A stretch of DNA of 57,913 bases from Dysgonamonadaceae bacterium (GCA_031272075.1 JAISUK010000005.1:1-57913); one strand, 5' to 3'. Positions 16,969-26,488 are shown, numbered from the stretch's first letter. Notes: generated from the letters alone by a model not told the origin. Program-made: numbers and translations.

Positions 16969-18069
16969 ATGAAGATTGGCATTTTGAAAGAGATTAAGTC
17001 TCAGGAGAATCGTGTTTCAATGACTCCTGCAGGTGTTGAACAGCTGGTGATGCATGGACATACCGTCCTGGTAGAACATGACGCCGGCAAGGGCAGCTGT
17101 TTTTCCGACGAAGAATACAAACACGCAGGCGGCATCATTGTCCAAACGCCGAGTGAAATATTCGCGCAGGCGGAGATGGTCATGCACGTGAAAGAAATTC
17201 TCCCATCGGAATATCACTTATTGCGACCCGGACAGATTGTGTTTACTTACCTGCATCTGGCAGCCGATTTGGAACAGACCAAGGCGTTGATGGAAAGTAA
17301 ATGTGTGGCGATCGCATACGAAACAGTAGAAACTAACGGTCGATTGCCGTTGTTGCAGCCCATGAGCGAAGTCGCCGGAAGAATGGCGATTCAGGAAGCC
17401 GCACGTTTCCTGGAGATGGCGCACGGCGGTTCTGGATTGTTGCTGGGTGGCGTGCCCGGAGTGCCCCCTGCGAAAGTGATGATCATCGGCGGAGGCATCG
17501 TTGGCATCAATGCGGCTAAAATGGCTTGCGGACTGGGTGCTGATGTTACCATCTTCGATATCAATATCGATCGCCTGCGTTATCTGAGCGATGTGATGCC
17601 GGCCAACTGCAAACTCATCATGTACAGTCCGATGACTATACGCGAAGAAATAAAGACTGCCGATGTGGTGATTGGCGCGGTACTGATTGCCGGAGCCAAA
17701 GCGCCGAGATTGGTGACGCGCGACATGATCGCAACCATGAAAAATGGTTCGGTCATGGTGGATGTGGCCATCGACCAGGGCGGTTGCTTCGAGACGTCAC
17801 ACCCCACCACGCATACCGATCCGGTTTTTGTGATCGACGGCGTTACACAATATTGCGTGGCAAACATGCCGGGCGCAGTGCCCCGCACGTCTACCATTGC
17901 GTTGACCAATGCTACACTGCCCTACGCCCTTGCCATCGCCGAAAAAGGCTGGAAGCAGGCGCTGAAAGAAGACCCGGCACTGGCCAAAGGCCTGAATGTC
18001 TGCGACGGCAAACTGGTATACAAACCGGTAGCTGAAGCATTAGGCCTCCCGTATGAGGCTTTCGCATGA
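16969..18069 (+). CDS. ald: Alanine dehydrogenase
   Basis: A 366-residue NAD-dependent enzyme interconverting L-alanine with pyruvate and ammonia in the cytoplasm. The N-terminus MKIGILKEIKSQENRVSMTP is diagnostic, with the substrate-binding Lys in VMHVKEILPSEY and the catalytic His in FTYLHLAADLEQT. The NAD-binding Rossmann motif VMIIGGGIVGINAAKMACG is at about 168-186, and VDVAIDQGGCFETSHPTTHT contains the catalytic Asp. Length matches the family. It overlaps the next gene, an RsmF-like methyltransferase, by 4 bases (ATGA). Direction in vivo (catabolic or ammonia-assimilating) cannot be told from the sequence. Confidence 0.96.
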   Translation: MKIGILKEIKSQENRVSMTPAGVEQLVMHGHTVLVEHDAGKGSCFSDEEYKHAGGIIVQTPSEIFAQAEMVMHVKEILPSEYHLLRPGQIVFTYLHLAADLEQTKALMESKCVAIAYETVETNGRLPLLQPMSEVAGRMAIQEAARFLEMAHGGSGLLLGGVPGVPPAKVMIIGGGIVGINAAKMACGLGADVTIFDINIDRLRYLSDVMPANCKLIMYSPMTIREEIKTADVVIGAVLIAGAKAPRLVTRDMIATMKNGSVMVDVAIDQGGCFETSHPTTHTDPVFVIDGVTQYCVANMPGAVPRTSTIALTNATLPYALAIAEKGWKQALKEDPALAKGLNVCDGKLVYKPVAEALGLPYEAFA

Positions 18070-19454
18070 ACCTCCCCGCAACATTCATGGAACTGTCGAA
18101 ACCGCTGCTGGGCAGCCAATGGGCAGCATTCCTGAAAGCGCTGGAGGAAGAACCGCCTGTTAGCATTCGGATGAATCCGTTCAAACCCTGGACGGATCAT
18201 TCGACTGAAAGCGTCCCCTGGTGCAGCGATGGTTACTATCTTCCGCTACGTCCGTCGTTCACCTTCGACCCCTTGTTTCACGCAGGATGCTATTATGTGC
18301 AGGAAGCCTCATCGATGTTTTTGGAACAAGCGGTAAAAGCATGCGTCGATCGACCGGTCGTCTGCCTGGATCTTTGCGCTGCACCCGGCGGAAAAGCTAC
18401 ACACCTCGCTTCCATCTTGCCCGAAGGCAGTCTGCTGGTAGCCGACGAACTTATTAGTAATCGTGCGAAAGTGTTGTCGGAAAACCTTGTCAAATGGGGA
18501 AATCCCGCCACGATTGTCGTCAATAACGACCCGCGCGAACTAGGCGCTTTGACCGGGATGTTTGATCTCATCGTCGCAGACCTGCCTTGTTCGGGGGAAG
18601 GCATGTTCCGAAAAGATCCCGATTCGATCGAGGAATGGTCGCCCGCCGCTGTGATTTGCTGTGCCGAACGACAAAAGCGTATCATCGCGGATGTCTGGCC
18701 TGCGCTTAAGCCGGGCGGTTGGCTGATTTACAGCACCTGCACTTACAATACCATCGAAAACGAAGAAAACATCCAGTGGATTTCCGAAACATTCGACGCA
18801 ACGGTAAAGACGGTCCCATCCGAGGCATCATGGGGAATCGCCGGGAGCTTCGACGGAGACCTCCCGGTCTATCGGTTTTTACAGCATCGCACCAAAGGAG
18901 AAGGATTTTTTTTAGCACTCCTTCAAAAAAAACAGGAGTCGACACAGACCTATTCTTCCCTTAACACCATAACAGGTAACCTCACGAAGAGATCAAAAAA
19001 GGGGCTCCGGCAGAAAGAAACAATGCTGCCTGATGAACTTAATTCCATCCTTACTCATCCCGACCGTTTCTCCTTCTTTACCAACGAAACAAATGAGTTG
19101 CTGGCTGTCCCTACAGTTCATGCCTACAGCTACCTGCGACTGAAAGACAGCCTGAAAGTGATTCATGCTGGCGTTCCTCTGGGCACGTTCAAAGGGCAAG
19201 ATTTCGTCGTACATCATGCGCTGGCGATGTCGACAGCGCTTCGACGCGGTTATTTTCCCGAACTGCCGCTCAACAGGCGAGAAGCGATTGCCTTCCTGCA
19301 AAAAGCGCCTTACCCCACATTCCCTGCCAATCGTCGGAAAGGCTATCATCTCGTCACGTTTGAAGAGCATCCGCTGGGGTTCATCAAGCATCTCGGATCG
19401 CGGATAAACAACCTTTACCCTTCGGAATGGCGAATACGCAAATCCTGTGAATGA
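18066..19454 (+). CDS. RsmB/F-like 16S rRNA m5C methyltransferase
   Basis: A 462-residue S-adenosylmethionine-dependent RNA cytosine-C5 methyltransferase resembling RsmF/YebU. Motifs: YVQEASSMFLEQ, the SAM-binding CLDLCAAPGGKATHLAS (about 102-118), motif IV DLPCSGEGMFRKDP with one catalytic Cys, and motif VI LIYSTCTYNTIENEEN with the second Cys. The C-terminal extension of about 170 residues (PUA-like, with HPLGFIKHLGSRINNLYP) is as in RsmF-like proteins. It is translationally coupled to ald. The precise rRNA position modified is inferred from family only. Confidence 0.9.
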   Translation: MNLPATFMELSKPLLGSQWAAFLKALEEEPPVSIRMNPFKPWTDHSTESVPWCSDGYYLPLRPSFTFDPLFHAGCYYVQEASSMFLEQAVKACVDRPVVCLDLCAAPGGKATHLASILPEGSLLVADELISNRAKVLSENLVKWGNPATIVVNNDPRELGALTGMFDLIVADLPCSGEGMFRKDPDSIEEWSPAAVICCAERQKRIIADVWPALKPGGWLIYSTCTYNTIENEENIQWISETFDATVKTVPSEASWGIAGSFDGDLPVYRFLQHRTKGEGFFLALLQKKQESTQTYSSLNTITGNLTKRSKKGLRQKETMLPDELNSILTHPDRFSFFTNETNELLAVPTVHAYSYLRLKDSLKVIHAGVPLGTFKGQDFVVHHALAMSTALRRGYFPELPLNRREAIAFLQKAPYPTFPANRRKGYHLVTFEEHPLGFIKHLGSRINNLYPSEWRIRKSCE

Positions 19455-19472
19455 TCGTTTCACGGAAAATCG

Positions 19473-19480
19473 TATCTTTG
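19473..19480 (+). promoter_or_regulatory. -7 promoter box of the GH3-like gene
   Basis: TATCTTTG matches TAnnTTTG and lies 29 bases before the ATG at 19510. Confidence 0.6.
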
Positions 19481-19509
19481 TGGCTAGAAAAGAAACGTAA
19501 ACAAATCGT

Positions 19510-21021
19510 ATGTTACCTGAAAATATTGCCAGACAGTTGTTTGCTTGGCGTTTGAAATGTATCGCCCGATTTGAGCAAGATCCCAGAGGTGTTCAGGCTC
19601 GGCAGTTAACTCAACTGCTACGTCTGGCGGAACGTACGGAATGGGGGAAGAAATACGACTATGCGTCAATCCGCTCTTACAGCGAGTTTGCCGCCAGAGT
19701 GCCGGTGCAATCCTACGAAGATGCCAAACCGGACATCCAACGGATGATGCGAGGCGAGAAGGGAGTGCTTTGGCCGGGTACAGTACGATGGTTTGCCAAA
19801 TCTTCCGGCACCACCGACGACAAAAGTAAATTTATTCCCGTCACGAATCAGTCATTGCAACAGTGTCATTTTCGTGGAGGAATGGATTGCGTGGCTACTT
19901 ACCTGCGGCATGTCCGCGACAGCAAACTCTTTTGCGGTAAGGCGCTGATTCTGGGCGGCGCGCACAAAGCGGTGCCTTTCAATCACCATGCGAAGGCGGG
20001 GGATTTGTCGTCCGTGTTGATCGAGCGGATGAATCCCATCGTCAATTTATACCGCACGCCTTCCAAAAAAATTGTACTGACGGATGAATGGGAGATGAAA
20101 TTGGAAACGATCTGCCGGATCACTGCGCGACAGCGTATTACAAACCTGTCGGGCGTCCCCTCCTGGTTTCTGGTGCTGATCAAACAACTGCTGGAGTATA
20201 CCGGAAAACAGTTTCTGACAGAGGTATGGCCTGATCTGGAGGTATTTTTCCACGGCGGCATCAGTTTTAATCCATATAAGGAGCAATATAAATCGCTTAT
20301 CCCCTCCGAACGGATGCGCTACATGGAAACCTACAATGCTTCGGAAGGCTTTTTTGCCCTTCAAAACGACTTCAGCGATCCCGCCATGCTGTTGCTGTTG
20401 GATTACGGTATTTTCTTTGAGTTTATTCCGATTGAAGAGGTGGGCAGCGAAAATCCACGGGTCTGCCCGCTGGAAGGAATAGACGTCGATCGCGACTATG
20501 CGCTCGTCATCAGTTGCAGCAACGGATTGTGGCGTTATTTGATCGGCGATACCGTCCGGTTCACTTGCAAATCGCCCTACAAACTAATCATTACCGGACG
20601 TACGCGCCATTTCATCAATGCTTTTGGCGAAGAATTGATGATCGACAACGCTGAAAAAGCGCTGCTGAAAGCAACGGAAGCCACCCACAGCAAAGTACGG
20701 GAATATACTGCCGCACCAGTCTACATGTCCGGCAATGCCAAAGGGCGACATCAATGGCTGATAGAATTCGCCGTGCCGCCCGAATCGTTGGAACTGTTTG
20801 CTACAGTGTTGGACGATTCGTTGAAAGCCCTCAATTCGGATTATGAGGCCAAACGCTACAAAGACTTGACGCTGGAGATGCCGGAGATTACCATTGCGCG
20901 TCCCAACTTGTTCTACGACTGGCTGAAAGCCAAAAATAAGCTGGGTGGACAACACAAAATTCCGCGACTGAATAACGATCGCGGGATTATGGATTTGCTA
21001 TTAACGATTAACAATTGTTGA
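19510..21021 (+). CDS. GH3-like acyl-adenylate-forming ligase
   Basis: A 503-residue member of the GH3 family, the plant auxin/jasmonate-amino acid conjugating ligases of the ANL superfamily, which has many bacterial relatives. The ATP-binding P-loop-like segment is WFAKSSGTTDDKSKFIPV (about 97-114). Also seen are MRYMETYNASEGFFALQ and the signature YALVISCSNGLWRYLIGDTV, with the C-terminal hinge ITGRTRHFINAFGEELM. In Bacteroidota the substrate is not established; conjugation of a carboxylic acid to an amine is expected from the fold. It has its own -7 box and its stop codon lies inside a strong hairpin (21007-21043). Confidence 0.9.
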   Translation: MLPENIARQLFAWRLKCIARFEQDPRGVQARQLTQLLRLAERTEWGKKYDYASIRSYSEFAARVPVQSYEDAKPDIQRMMRGEKGVLWPGTVRWFAKSSGTTDDKSKFIPVTNQSLQQCHFRGGMDCVATYLRHVRDSKLFCGKALILGGAHKAVPFNHHAKAGDLSSVLIERMNPIVNLYRTPSKKIVLTDEWEMKLETICRITARQRITNLSGVPSWFLVLIKQLLEYTGKQFLTEVWPDLEVFFHGGISFNPYKEQYKSLIPSERMRYMETYNASEGFFALQNDFSDPAMLLLLDYGIFFEFIPIEEVGSENPRVCPLEGIDVDRDYALVISCSNGLWRYLIGDTVRFTCKSPYKLIITGRTRHFINAFGEELMIDNAEKALLKATEATHSKVREYTAAPVYMSGNAKGRHQWLIEFAVPPESLELFATVLDDSLKALNSDYEAKRYKDLTLEMPEITIARPNLFYDWLKAKNKLGGQHKIPRLNNDRGIMDLLLTINNC

Positions 21022-21043
21022 TCGAAAATCAACAATTGTTAAT
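21007..21043. repeat. Perfect 16-bp inverted repeat at the end of the GH3-like gene
   Basis: ATTAACAATTGTTGAT (21007-21022) and ATCAACAATTGTTAAT (21028-21043) are exact reverse complements around the loop CGAAA. The hairpin includes the GH3-like stop codon (21019-21021) and ends 21 bases before the next ATG. There is no T-run after it, so it is not a typical intrinsic terminator; RNA stabilisation, attenuation or a mobile repeat are possible. Confidence 0.85.
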
Positions 21044-21064
21044 TAATGATTTAAAATTATTATA

Positions 21065-21571
21065 ATGAAGAGATTAAGTTTTTTCAAGTTTTTTGTTTCG
21101 CGAAAATTGCAGTCACGAATGTTATGGATCGTCATTTTCTGCTGCGGCGCATTTTCCTGTGAAGACGAAATTCGCACCAACATTCCGTGGGCGCCAGTAA
21201 GCCTGACGCTCTATCTGAACGACATCGACAAAAAGCTCCTGAATATCAACCAGCCGCAACTCTATACCGCTCAAAAGCCGAACGGCCACAATGAACAAAC
21301 CGACCGCTTTGGGTATGGAGGCATCCTGGTGACCAATACCGGCGCCGGAACGGGAATCAATCTGCTGGCCTACGATGCCGCTTGCCAGGTGGAGGCCGAC
21401 CGGACCGCCGTCGCGCCGGACGAAAGCGGACTACACGCGGTTTGTCCCAAATGCGGCGCAGTATACAGCATAGTTTCGGGCGGCGCACCGGTCTCCGGCG
21501 CAAAATACGGCTTGCAGCGCTACACCGTGACGCGCGGCACCCTGACAAACAGTTTTGTGGTAACCAATTAA
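21065..21571 (+). CDS. Rieske-like exported lipoprotein with altered cluster residues
   Basis: A 168-residue exported protein. The lipobox GAFSC gives a lipidated Cys at about 32; the start could also be 21119 (MLWIVIFCCGAFSC), which makes a more standard signal peptide. The C-terminal half follows the Rieske beta fold: GGILVTNTGAGTGINLLAYD, AACQVE, then VCPKCGAVYSIVSGGAP and LQRYTVT. In classical Rieske proteins the ligands are C-x-H and C-x2-H. Here the first box is C-x-V and the second C-x2-C, so the His ligands are missing. It may bind zinc or an all-Cys cluster, or be a non-redox relative. It follows the GH3-like gene after a hairpin. Confidence 0.75.
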   Translation: MKRLSFFKFFVSRKLQSRMLWIVIFCCGAFSCEDEIRTNIPWAPVSLTLYLNDIDKKLLNINQPQLYTAQKPNGHNEQTDRFGYGGILVTNTGAGTGINLLAYDAACQVEADRTAVAPDESGLHAVCPKCGAVYSIVSGGAPVSGAKYGLQRYTVTRGTLTNSFVVTN

Positions 21572-21584
21572 TCGTGAAGTTTGC

Positions 21585-22448
21585 TCAGAAACAGAAAATA
21601 TAACCCACCGAAACTGTTTTGTATTCATAATCGTCCAATCCTTCCTGATAACGGATATAGACCGCATGATTGTTGTCGCGGTATTTGATTTTCGTTGCGA
21701 ACAGCAGCGGATGGTCGCCTTCATCCCAGTAGCCCTGAAATCCCCGCAATCCGGCTTCGAAGTAGACGTTCCCGATACGGGATTGCAAAGCGCCGCCCAG
21801 CAGGAATGCATCGTTCTGGCGATTGTGATCGAGGTTGGTCATATAGCAATAAAACCCGACCATGCCAGCAAGGCGCAGCGAGTAGCGCCGGTCGGCAGAA
21901 CGGAAGAGGTCGCGTCCGGGATTGACGCTAAACCAGTAGGATGCGGCGTCGGTATGGCGGGCATCGTGCAGCCGGTTGCCGCTGGCGGTTTTCAACCCCG
22001 AAATAAGCAGGATGTCCATCCATCGGTCGCTTTCAACCAGTTGAAACATGGCGGTTACAATCGCGTCGCCGTAACAGGCGTCGCCTTTCCCCAAGTTGGT
22101 ATGGAGGGCGTGGCGTGCGTTTCTCACCTCTTCCGAAGTGTAATAATATTCCCGAAAAATGCCGCTGATTTCCAGCGCAGATTTTTTACCGAAAGGCAGT
22201 AGAGAGCGAAAATACAAATCCTGGGTTTTGTCGCCTGGGTTGTAATGATAGTCGTATCGCGCCTCTACTTGATATTCGGAGATGATTTTGCCGGACAACA
22301 CTTCCGGTATCGGAAACGCATTGGGGCCAAAATACGCCGGGGTATAGATCAGATTCGCCATCTCTTCTCGCCATTCCTGCGAAAAGCAATTGGACGAAAT
22401 CATCAAAAAGAGTAAAAACAGTCTATATCGATATTGAGAGGGTTTCAT
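21585..22448 (-). CDS. Predicted outer membrane beta-barrel protein
   Basis: A 287-residue exported protein when started at 22448 (MKPSQYRYRLFLLFLMISSN); an ATG 24 bases upstream is also in frame. The signal peptide ends NCFS/QEWR, leaving Gln at the mature N-terminus. The body alternates hydrophobic and polar residues in strands such as KSALEISGIFREYYYTS, YSLRLAGMVGFYCYM and VYFEAGLRGFQGYW, and the C-terminus VSVGYIFCF ends in Phe, as required by the Bam machinery. I do not recognise a specific family; it looks like a transporter-like or lipid-associated barrel of about 12 strands. It faces the Rieske-like gene convergently, with 13 bases between. Confidence 0.75.
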   Translation of the reverse strand: MKPSQYRYRLFLLFLMISSNCFSQEWREEMANLIYTPAYFGPNAFPIPEVLSGKIISEYQVEARYDYHYNPGDKTQDLYFRSLLPFGKKSALEISGIFREYYYTSEEVRNARHALHTNLGKGDACYGDAIVTAMFQLVESDRWMDILLISGLKTASGNRLHDARHTDAASYWFSVNPGRDLFRSADRRYSLRLAGMVGFYCYMTNLDHNRQNDAFLLGGALQSRIGNVYFEAGLRGFQGYWDEGDHPLLFATKIKYRDNNHAVYIRYQEGLDDYEYKTVSVGYIFCF

Positions 22449-22511
22449 GATGATGTGTGGTGCAACAGGCAAAATAAAAAAAAACTCAAGCCTGTATATT
22501 GCAATATATAA

Positions 22512-22550
22512 ACGGGAAAAGCGGTAAGGATCTCTCCCCCGCTTCCCCGT
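22512..22550 (-). terminator. Imperfect hairpin after the large T9SS cargo gene
   Basis: ACGGGAAAAGCGG (22512-22524) pairs imperfectly with CCGCTTCCCCGT (22539-22550) around a 14-base loop. It lies 17 bases beyond the minus-strand stop at 22568 and before the next minus-strand gene. On the plus strand it is followed by GTTTTTTATT, so it might work in both directions. Confidence 0.45.
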
Positions 22551-22567
22551 AAGTGTTTTTTATTCCG

Positions 22568-25500
22568 TTATTTAACAATAAATTTATGAAGCGTAGTTTT
22601 ATTATTGGCTCCGAGCATTTTTATCATGTAAATGCCGGGCTTCAGATCGGCTCGCAATTCCGTCACCGGAGCAACCAAAGAGGTGTTGTATACCAACGAA
22701 CCCGTGACATTGTAGATATATACCAGCGCTTGGGAGGCTTCGCCCAGGTCGATCGTTAACGGTTCGCCAACGGTTACCGGATTCGGATAGACCTTCATCC
22801 CCGCATTACCCGGCGCATCCAGTCCGGCGCCATATCCCACCGTATAACCGCACTGATAATAGTTATTTCCGCAGAGATGTTCCATCTCAATTTTGACATC
22901 TCCACTACCGGGAAGCGAACCGGCTGTCAATGTATTCGAGTTGGTGGTGGTTTCCCTGACGGCAAAAGTTGCTGAGCTGTTGTTGGTCGTCCAAATATAT
23001 TTGGTGACACCTTCGTAGCCGAGCGTGCCTTCGCCAATGCTGATGGGATAGGAACGGTTGACCAATAAATTGGGATTGCCGGTAAACGTGCACGTCAGCG
23101 ATGAAGGAAGCGGCGAAACGACTTTCAGCTGACAGGAGTCGGCTATCGAGATGGCGGTGCCGGTATTCGGACAAATGCCGCTTACCACCACTTTGTATTT
23201 GCCTTGTTCCAATTTGGTAATCTTGTTGAAACCCCATACAGAATCCGTTTCCGTGGGCTGTATGATGTCGTTGTAATACCATTGGTAGGTGATATTCGGC
23301 CCCGAAGCGGATACTCTCAGCGTGTCCTTTACGTCTGCACAAACTGTTTTGATGGCGCTCAACTGTTGATTAAACGACAGTACGCCAACGTTGACGGTCA
23401 GTGTAGCGTTCGCACTGAGTTGCGTGACGCTTCCGTTGGAGACGCGGACAGTATAAACGCCTGCATGTCCCGCTCTTGCATTGGTGATGGAGTAGGAGTT
23501 TTGCGTGGCGCCTGCTATGGCATTACCGTTGATCATCCATTGGTAGGTGAGGATTCCCGCACCGGTAGCCGTCACACTGAAGGTGTGGTCGGTGCCTTCA
23601 CAGATCGTTGCGCTTACGGGTTCTCCTGTAATGGTCACACCATCCAGGATCGTGATATCGACGTAAGTAACGCCGGCAGCATAATGGGTAGTGGGCGCAG
23701 ATACGATTTTCACTTTGGCGGTGCCTGATTGAAGCGGCGTCACTGTGCCATCAGCTGCTACTGAAATAACAGATGCGCCGTTTTCGATACTGAAAGTGTA
23801 AACGGGCGTTTCTTTGGCATTCGGAATCAATTGGAACGGACCGCTTTCCAATGTACGGGTAAACGACGAAGCAATGCTGAATACCTGGTCGCCCGGTTCG
23901 ATGGTGAGCTCTATTATTTTTGTTGTCGCAAGATAATTGGTTGTCGAGGCGACGTTAACATAAAGATCCACCGTTCCCACATCATTGATTTTCACCGTTC
24001 CGGAAGTAGAAGTAGGAAATTCGGCGATGGCAGTATTGACTGAGGAAAAAGTGGTTGCAGCGCTTTCGAGGACGGTTGGCGTGATGACCGGATTGCTGCT
24101 GCCGTATTTTACCGTTAGTTTCACCGGATCGGCCCCCAATCCCAGATCGCCTTGGGAAATTTTGTTTACCGTGCCTGTGGTAGTCACAACCAGGTTATAG
24201 TTGCCGGCATCGTTTCCTGTCAGCCAAGCGCCGGGATCCTGAATGAGAATCTTCTTGGCGTTTCCTGCATTGTCATCTTCGTAAATCAAAGTAGGATGGG
24301 TTGCGCTGTTGGGTAGGTATTGAACATCATCGCCGGATATGGGGCTGACGGACTGAGTAGCCCAGTTGCTGCCGGGTACAGGAACAGTTCGATCGTTCGG
24401 GCTGTAATCCCTGGCATTAACGACAAGTCCGTTAATCGGAAGATCTTTTTTATCGACTGTCACTGTAAAAGTAGGCAGCGGCGAGGTCATATTGACGCTC
24501 AAAATTGGGGCGCTCAGGTCGACGGTGAAGGTCGTCGTCCCGGCTTTCAGGTAATTGACTTTCCAGTCGCTGCCGTCCCAAGTGACAGTGGCGATAGCCG
24601 GATCGACTGGCGTAAATTTCAGTTGGGCGGTGACGTTTTGCTGTGCTGCCCCGTCGTAATACACCGCAGTGATATTCAATGTCTGCGCCGTCGATTTGTA
24701 TTCCTGCTTTGTTACAATCTCCAAATTGCTGATGGTAGTCGTGATGACATTGGCGGCGGCAATTTTGAAATTGATGGTAATTGTCTTAGAATTGTAATTG
24801 TCATCGCCCGGCGCCGTGAACTTGATATTGTAATTTCCTCCTGCTTTGAAAGTGATCACCTGGCTCAGATCATCATCTTCCAAGGCGGTGGGATTGGAAA
24901 TAACTTTGGTGACATCCGCTCCTTCGGCAGCAGCGACAAGTGCGCTATAAGGCCACGTATCGCCGATAATTCCGGTGACAATCTCCTGATCGCGACCGGC
25001 AAATGCTTGCGGTTGGTTGGCTTTGACGATCTTTCCGGTATATTCTGAGGGATAATCCAAAGTATAATTGTTGCGTTTTGTGCCACCCAATGCCAGACCG
25101 GTGATGGTGACTTTGTTTGCAGCAGCTACGGTGACGTCATTGTATTGCGCGACAACCGACGAAGTGTCGAGCTCAACATCGTCGTTGAACAGCACGCCGG
25201 TCAGCGTGCACAGCTTCCAGATGATCGGCGGGGCGGCAATATTGTCGCCGCTGTAAGGCTTTGTAACCGGCGTTGTGATACCGGTCAGTGTCAATGTTTT
25301 TGGAGCGACCGTCACCGTCACCGTTTCGGTGGTTTCCGCATGTTGGACGGTTTGTGCGGCAGTCACATTGATCGTAATCGCGCCTGCTTTTTTGAAAGTA
25401 ATCTGCTTTCCGGAAATGACGACATCGTCCGGATTGGCGGCAGTGTAGGAAATCACCGCATTGTCGGCGGTTGTGAACGGCATTGTCAATGATCCGCCGT

Positions 25501-26488
25501 AGGTCACGGGTGTCGCAGGCGTCCAACTGCCGGTGCTCGGAACGAAGATGTTCGGCGTGGAAGGCGGAGTCACGCGTAGCGTCACCAGTACCTCTCCTGC
25601 ATTGTAATTGGTGCTGGAGGGGACTTTGATTTTGAATTGGGCTGTCTGCGTGGCATGCGCTTTCAATAATACGAAACTGACTTCGTATGTGTTGGCCGAT
25701 TTGGCTGTAAATGTCGGATTCGATACCAGCCCGTTGGTATTATCAATCACCTCGTAGGTGGGTGTCACGCCGCCTTTCACCGTGATATCGAACTTGAGTG
25801 GCGACGTGGCCAATTGTCCGGTATGGACTGTGCTTAACAGCCCTAAATTCGATTCTTGGCTGGATTTGGTGATCTCGCCCGTCAAGATTGTGGGAGTAGC
25901 GAGACTGTAATTTCCTTTATCTGTACCATCGAGAGTATAACCCGAAATCCGTACATCGCAAGGGCCGGCATTAGTGCCTTGAAAAGAGCAAAGCAGTGAA
26001 CTGAAACCAGATAGCAACGCCAACTGAACGTCTTCTGAAGGATAGACGCCTTCCAGCGCAAAATCGGTCGGCATGCGAGGTATCATTCCATAAGTCGTCA
26101 AGGAAATATCGTAATCCAGCGTCAGCGATGGAGCACCGCCGTCAAGCAACAAATTCAACGGTTTGGGATTGATGGTTACAGGCAACGTAGCGCTCTTATC
26201 GGCATCGTCCGTAGTGACAGTCACCATAGCGCTGCCTCGTTTCTTAAAATCCAGATGGAGTTTTTTGGGAACATCATTCGTCAAAGAGGCTTCTACCACA
26301 TCCGTATTGTCGGAGTTGGCGGCAGCGACAGTCAGTCCAGACACATTGATGGTGACATCCACCGATGTGCCCGGTTGGTAAATTCGGGTGATGGAGGTTT
26401 GCCCTAAGGTGATGCTTGGGGCGCCTTGTGCTTTCAGCAGTGTTACCAACAATGCGAAAGCCATTAGAAGGAGTAATTTCTGCTTCAT
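22568..26488 (-). CDS. Large T9SS-secreted protein with MBG/YDG and Ig-like domains
   Basis: A 1306-residue exported protein with signal peptide (MKQKLLLLMAFALLVTLLKA/Q). About three MBG/YDG-type beta modules follow (for example KPYSGDNIAAPP and GTKRNNYTLDYPSEYTGKI, near 130-230, 395-490 and 680-780), interspersed with Big-like repeats. Next come at least two Ig-like modules, one with CEGTDHTFSVTATGAG and YQWMINGNAIAGATQNSYSI (near 990-1060). The last about 75 residues are a type A T9SS sorting domain: MKVYPNPVTVGEPLTIDLG, VYIYNVTGSLVYN, then LKPGIYMIKMLG and KFIVK. It should be exported by T9SS, have its tail removed and be attached to the cell surface or released. An adhesin or filament role is inferred. 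Confidence 0.9.
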   Translation of the reverse strand: MKQKLLLLMAFALLVTLLKAQGAPSITLGQTSITRIYQPGTSVDVTINVSGLTVAAANSDNTDVVEASLTNDVPKKLHLDFKKRGSAMVTVTTDDADKSATLPVTINPKPLNLLLDGGAPSLTLDYDISLTTYGMIPRMPTDFALEGVYPSEDVQLALLSGFSSLLCSFQGTNAGPCDVRISGYTLDGTDKGNYSLATPTILTGEITKSSQESNLGLLSTVHTGQLATSPLKFDITVKGGVTPTYEVIDNTNGLVSNPTFTAKSANTYEVSFVLLKAHATQTAQFKIKVPSSTNYNAGEVLVTLRVTPPSTPNIFVPSTGSWTPATPVTYGGSLTMPFTTADNAVISYTAANPDDVVISGKQITFKKAGAITINVTAAQTVQHAETTETVTVTVAPKTLTLTGITTPVTKPYSGDNIAAPPIIWKLCTLTGVLFNDDVELDTSSVVAQYNDVTVAAANKVTITGLALGGTKRNNYTLDYPSEYTGKIVKANQPQAFAGRDQEIVTGIIGDTWPYSALVAAAEGADVTKVISNPTALEDDDLSQVITFKAGGNYNIKFTAPGDDNYNSKTITINFKIAAANVITTTISNLEIVTKQEYKSTAQTLNITAVYYDGAAQQNVTAQLKFTPVDPAIATVTWDGSDWKVNYLKAGTTTFTVDLSAPILSVNMTSPLPTFTVTVDKKDLPINGLVVNARDYSPNDRTVPVPGSNWATQSVSPISGDDVQYLPNSATHPTLIYEDDNAGNAKKILIQDPGAWLTGNDAGNYNLVVTTTGTVNKISQGDLGLGADPVKLTVKYGSSNPVITPTVLESAATTFSSVNTAIAEFPTSTSGTVKINDVGTVDLYVNVASTTNYLATTKIIELTIEPGDQVFSIASSFTRTLESGPFQLIPNAKETPVYTFSIENGASVISVAADGTVTPLQSGTAKVKIVSAPTTHYAAGVTYVDITILDGVTITGEPVSATICEGTDHTFSVTATGAGILTYQWMINGNAIAGATQNSYSITNARAGHAGVYTVRVSNGSVTQLSANATLTVNVGVLSFNQQLSAIKTVCADVKDTLRVSASGPNITYQWYYNDIIQPTETDSVWGFNKITKLEQGKYKVVVSGICPNTGTAISIADSCQLKVVSPLPSSLTCTFTGNPNLLVNRSYPISIGEGTLGYEGVTKYIWTTNNSSATFAVRETTTNSNTLTAGSLPGSGDVKIEMEHLCGNNYYQCGYTVGYGAGLDAPGNAGMKVYPNPVTVGEPLTIDLGEASQALVYIYNVTGSLVYNTSLVAPVTELRADLKPGIYMIKMLGANNKTTLHKFIVK

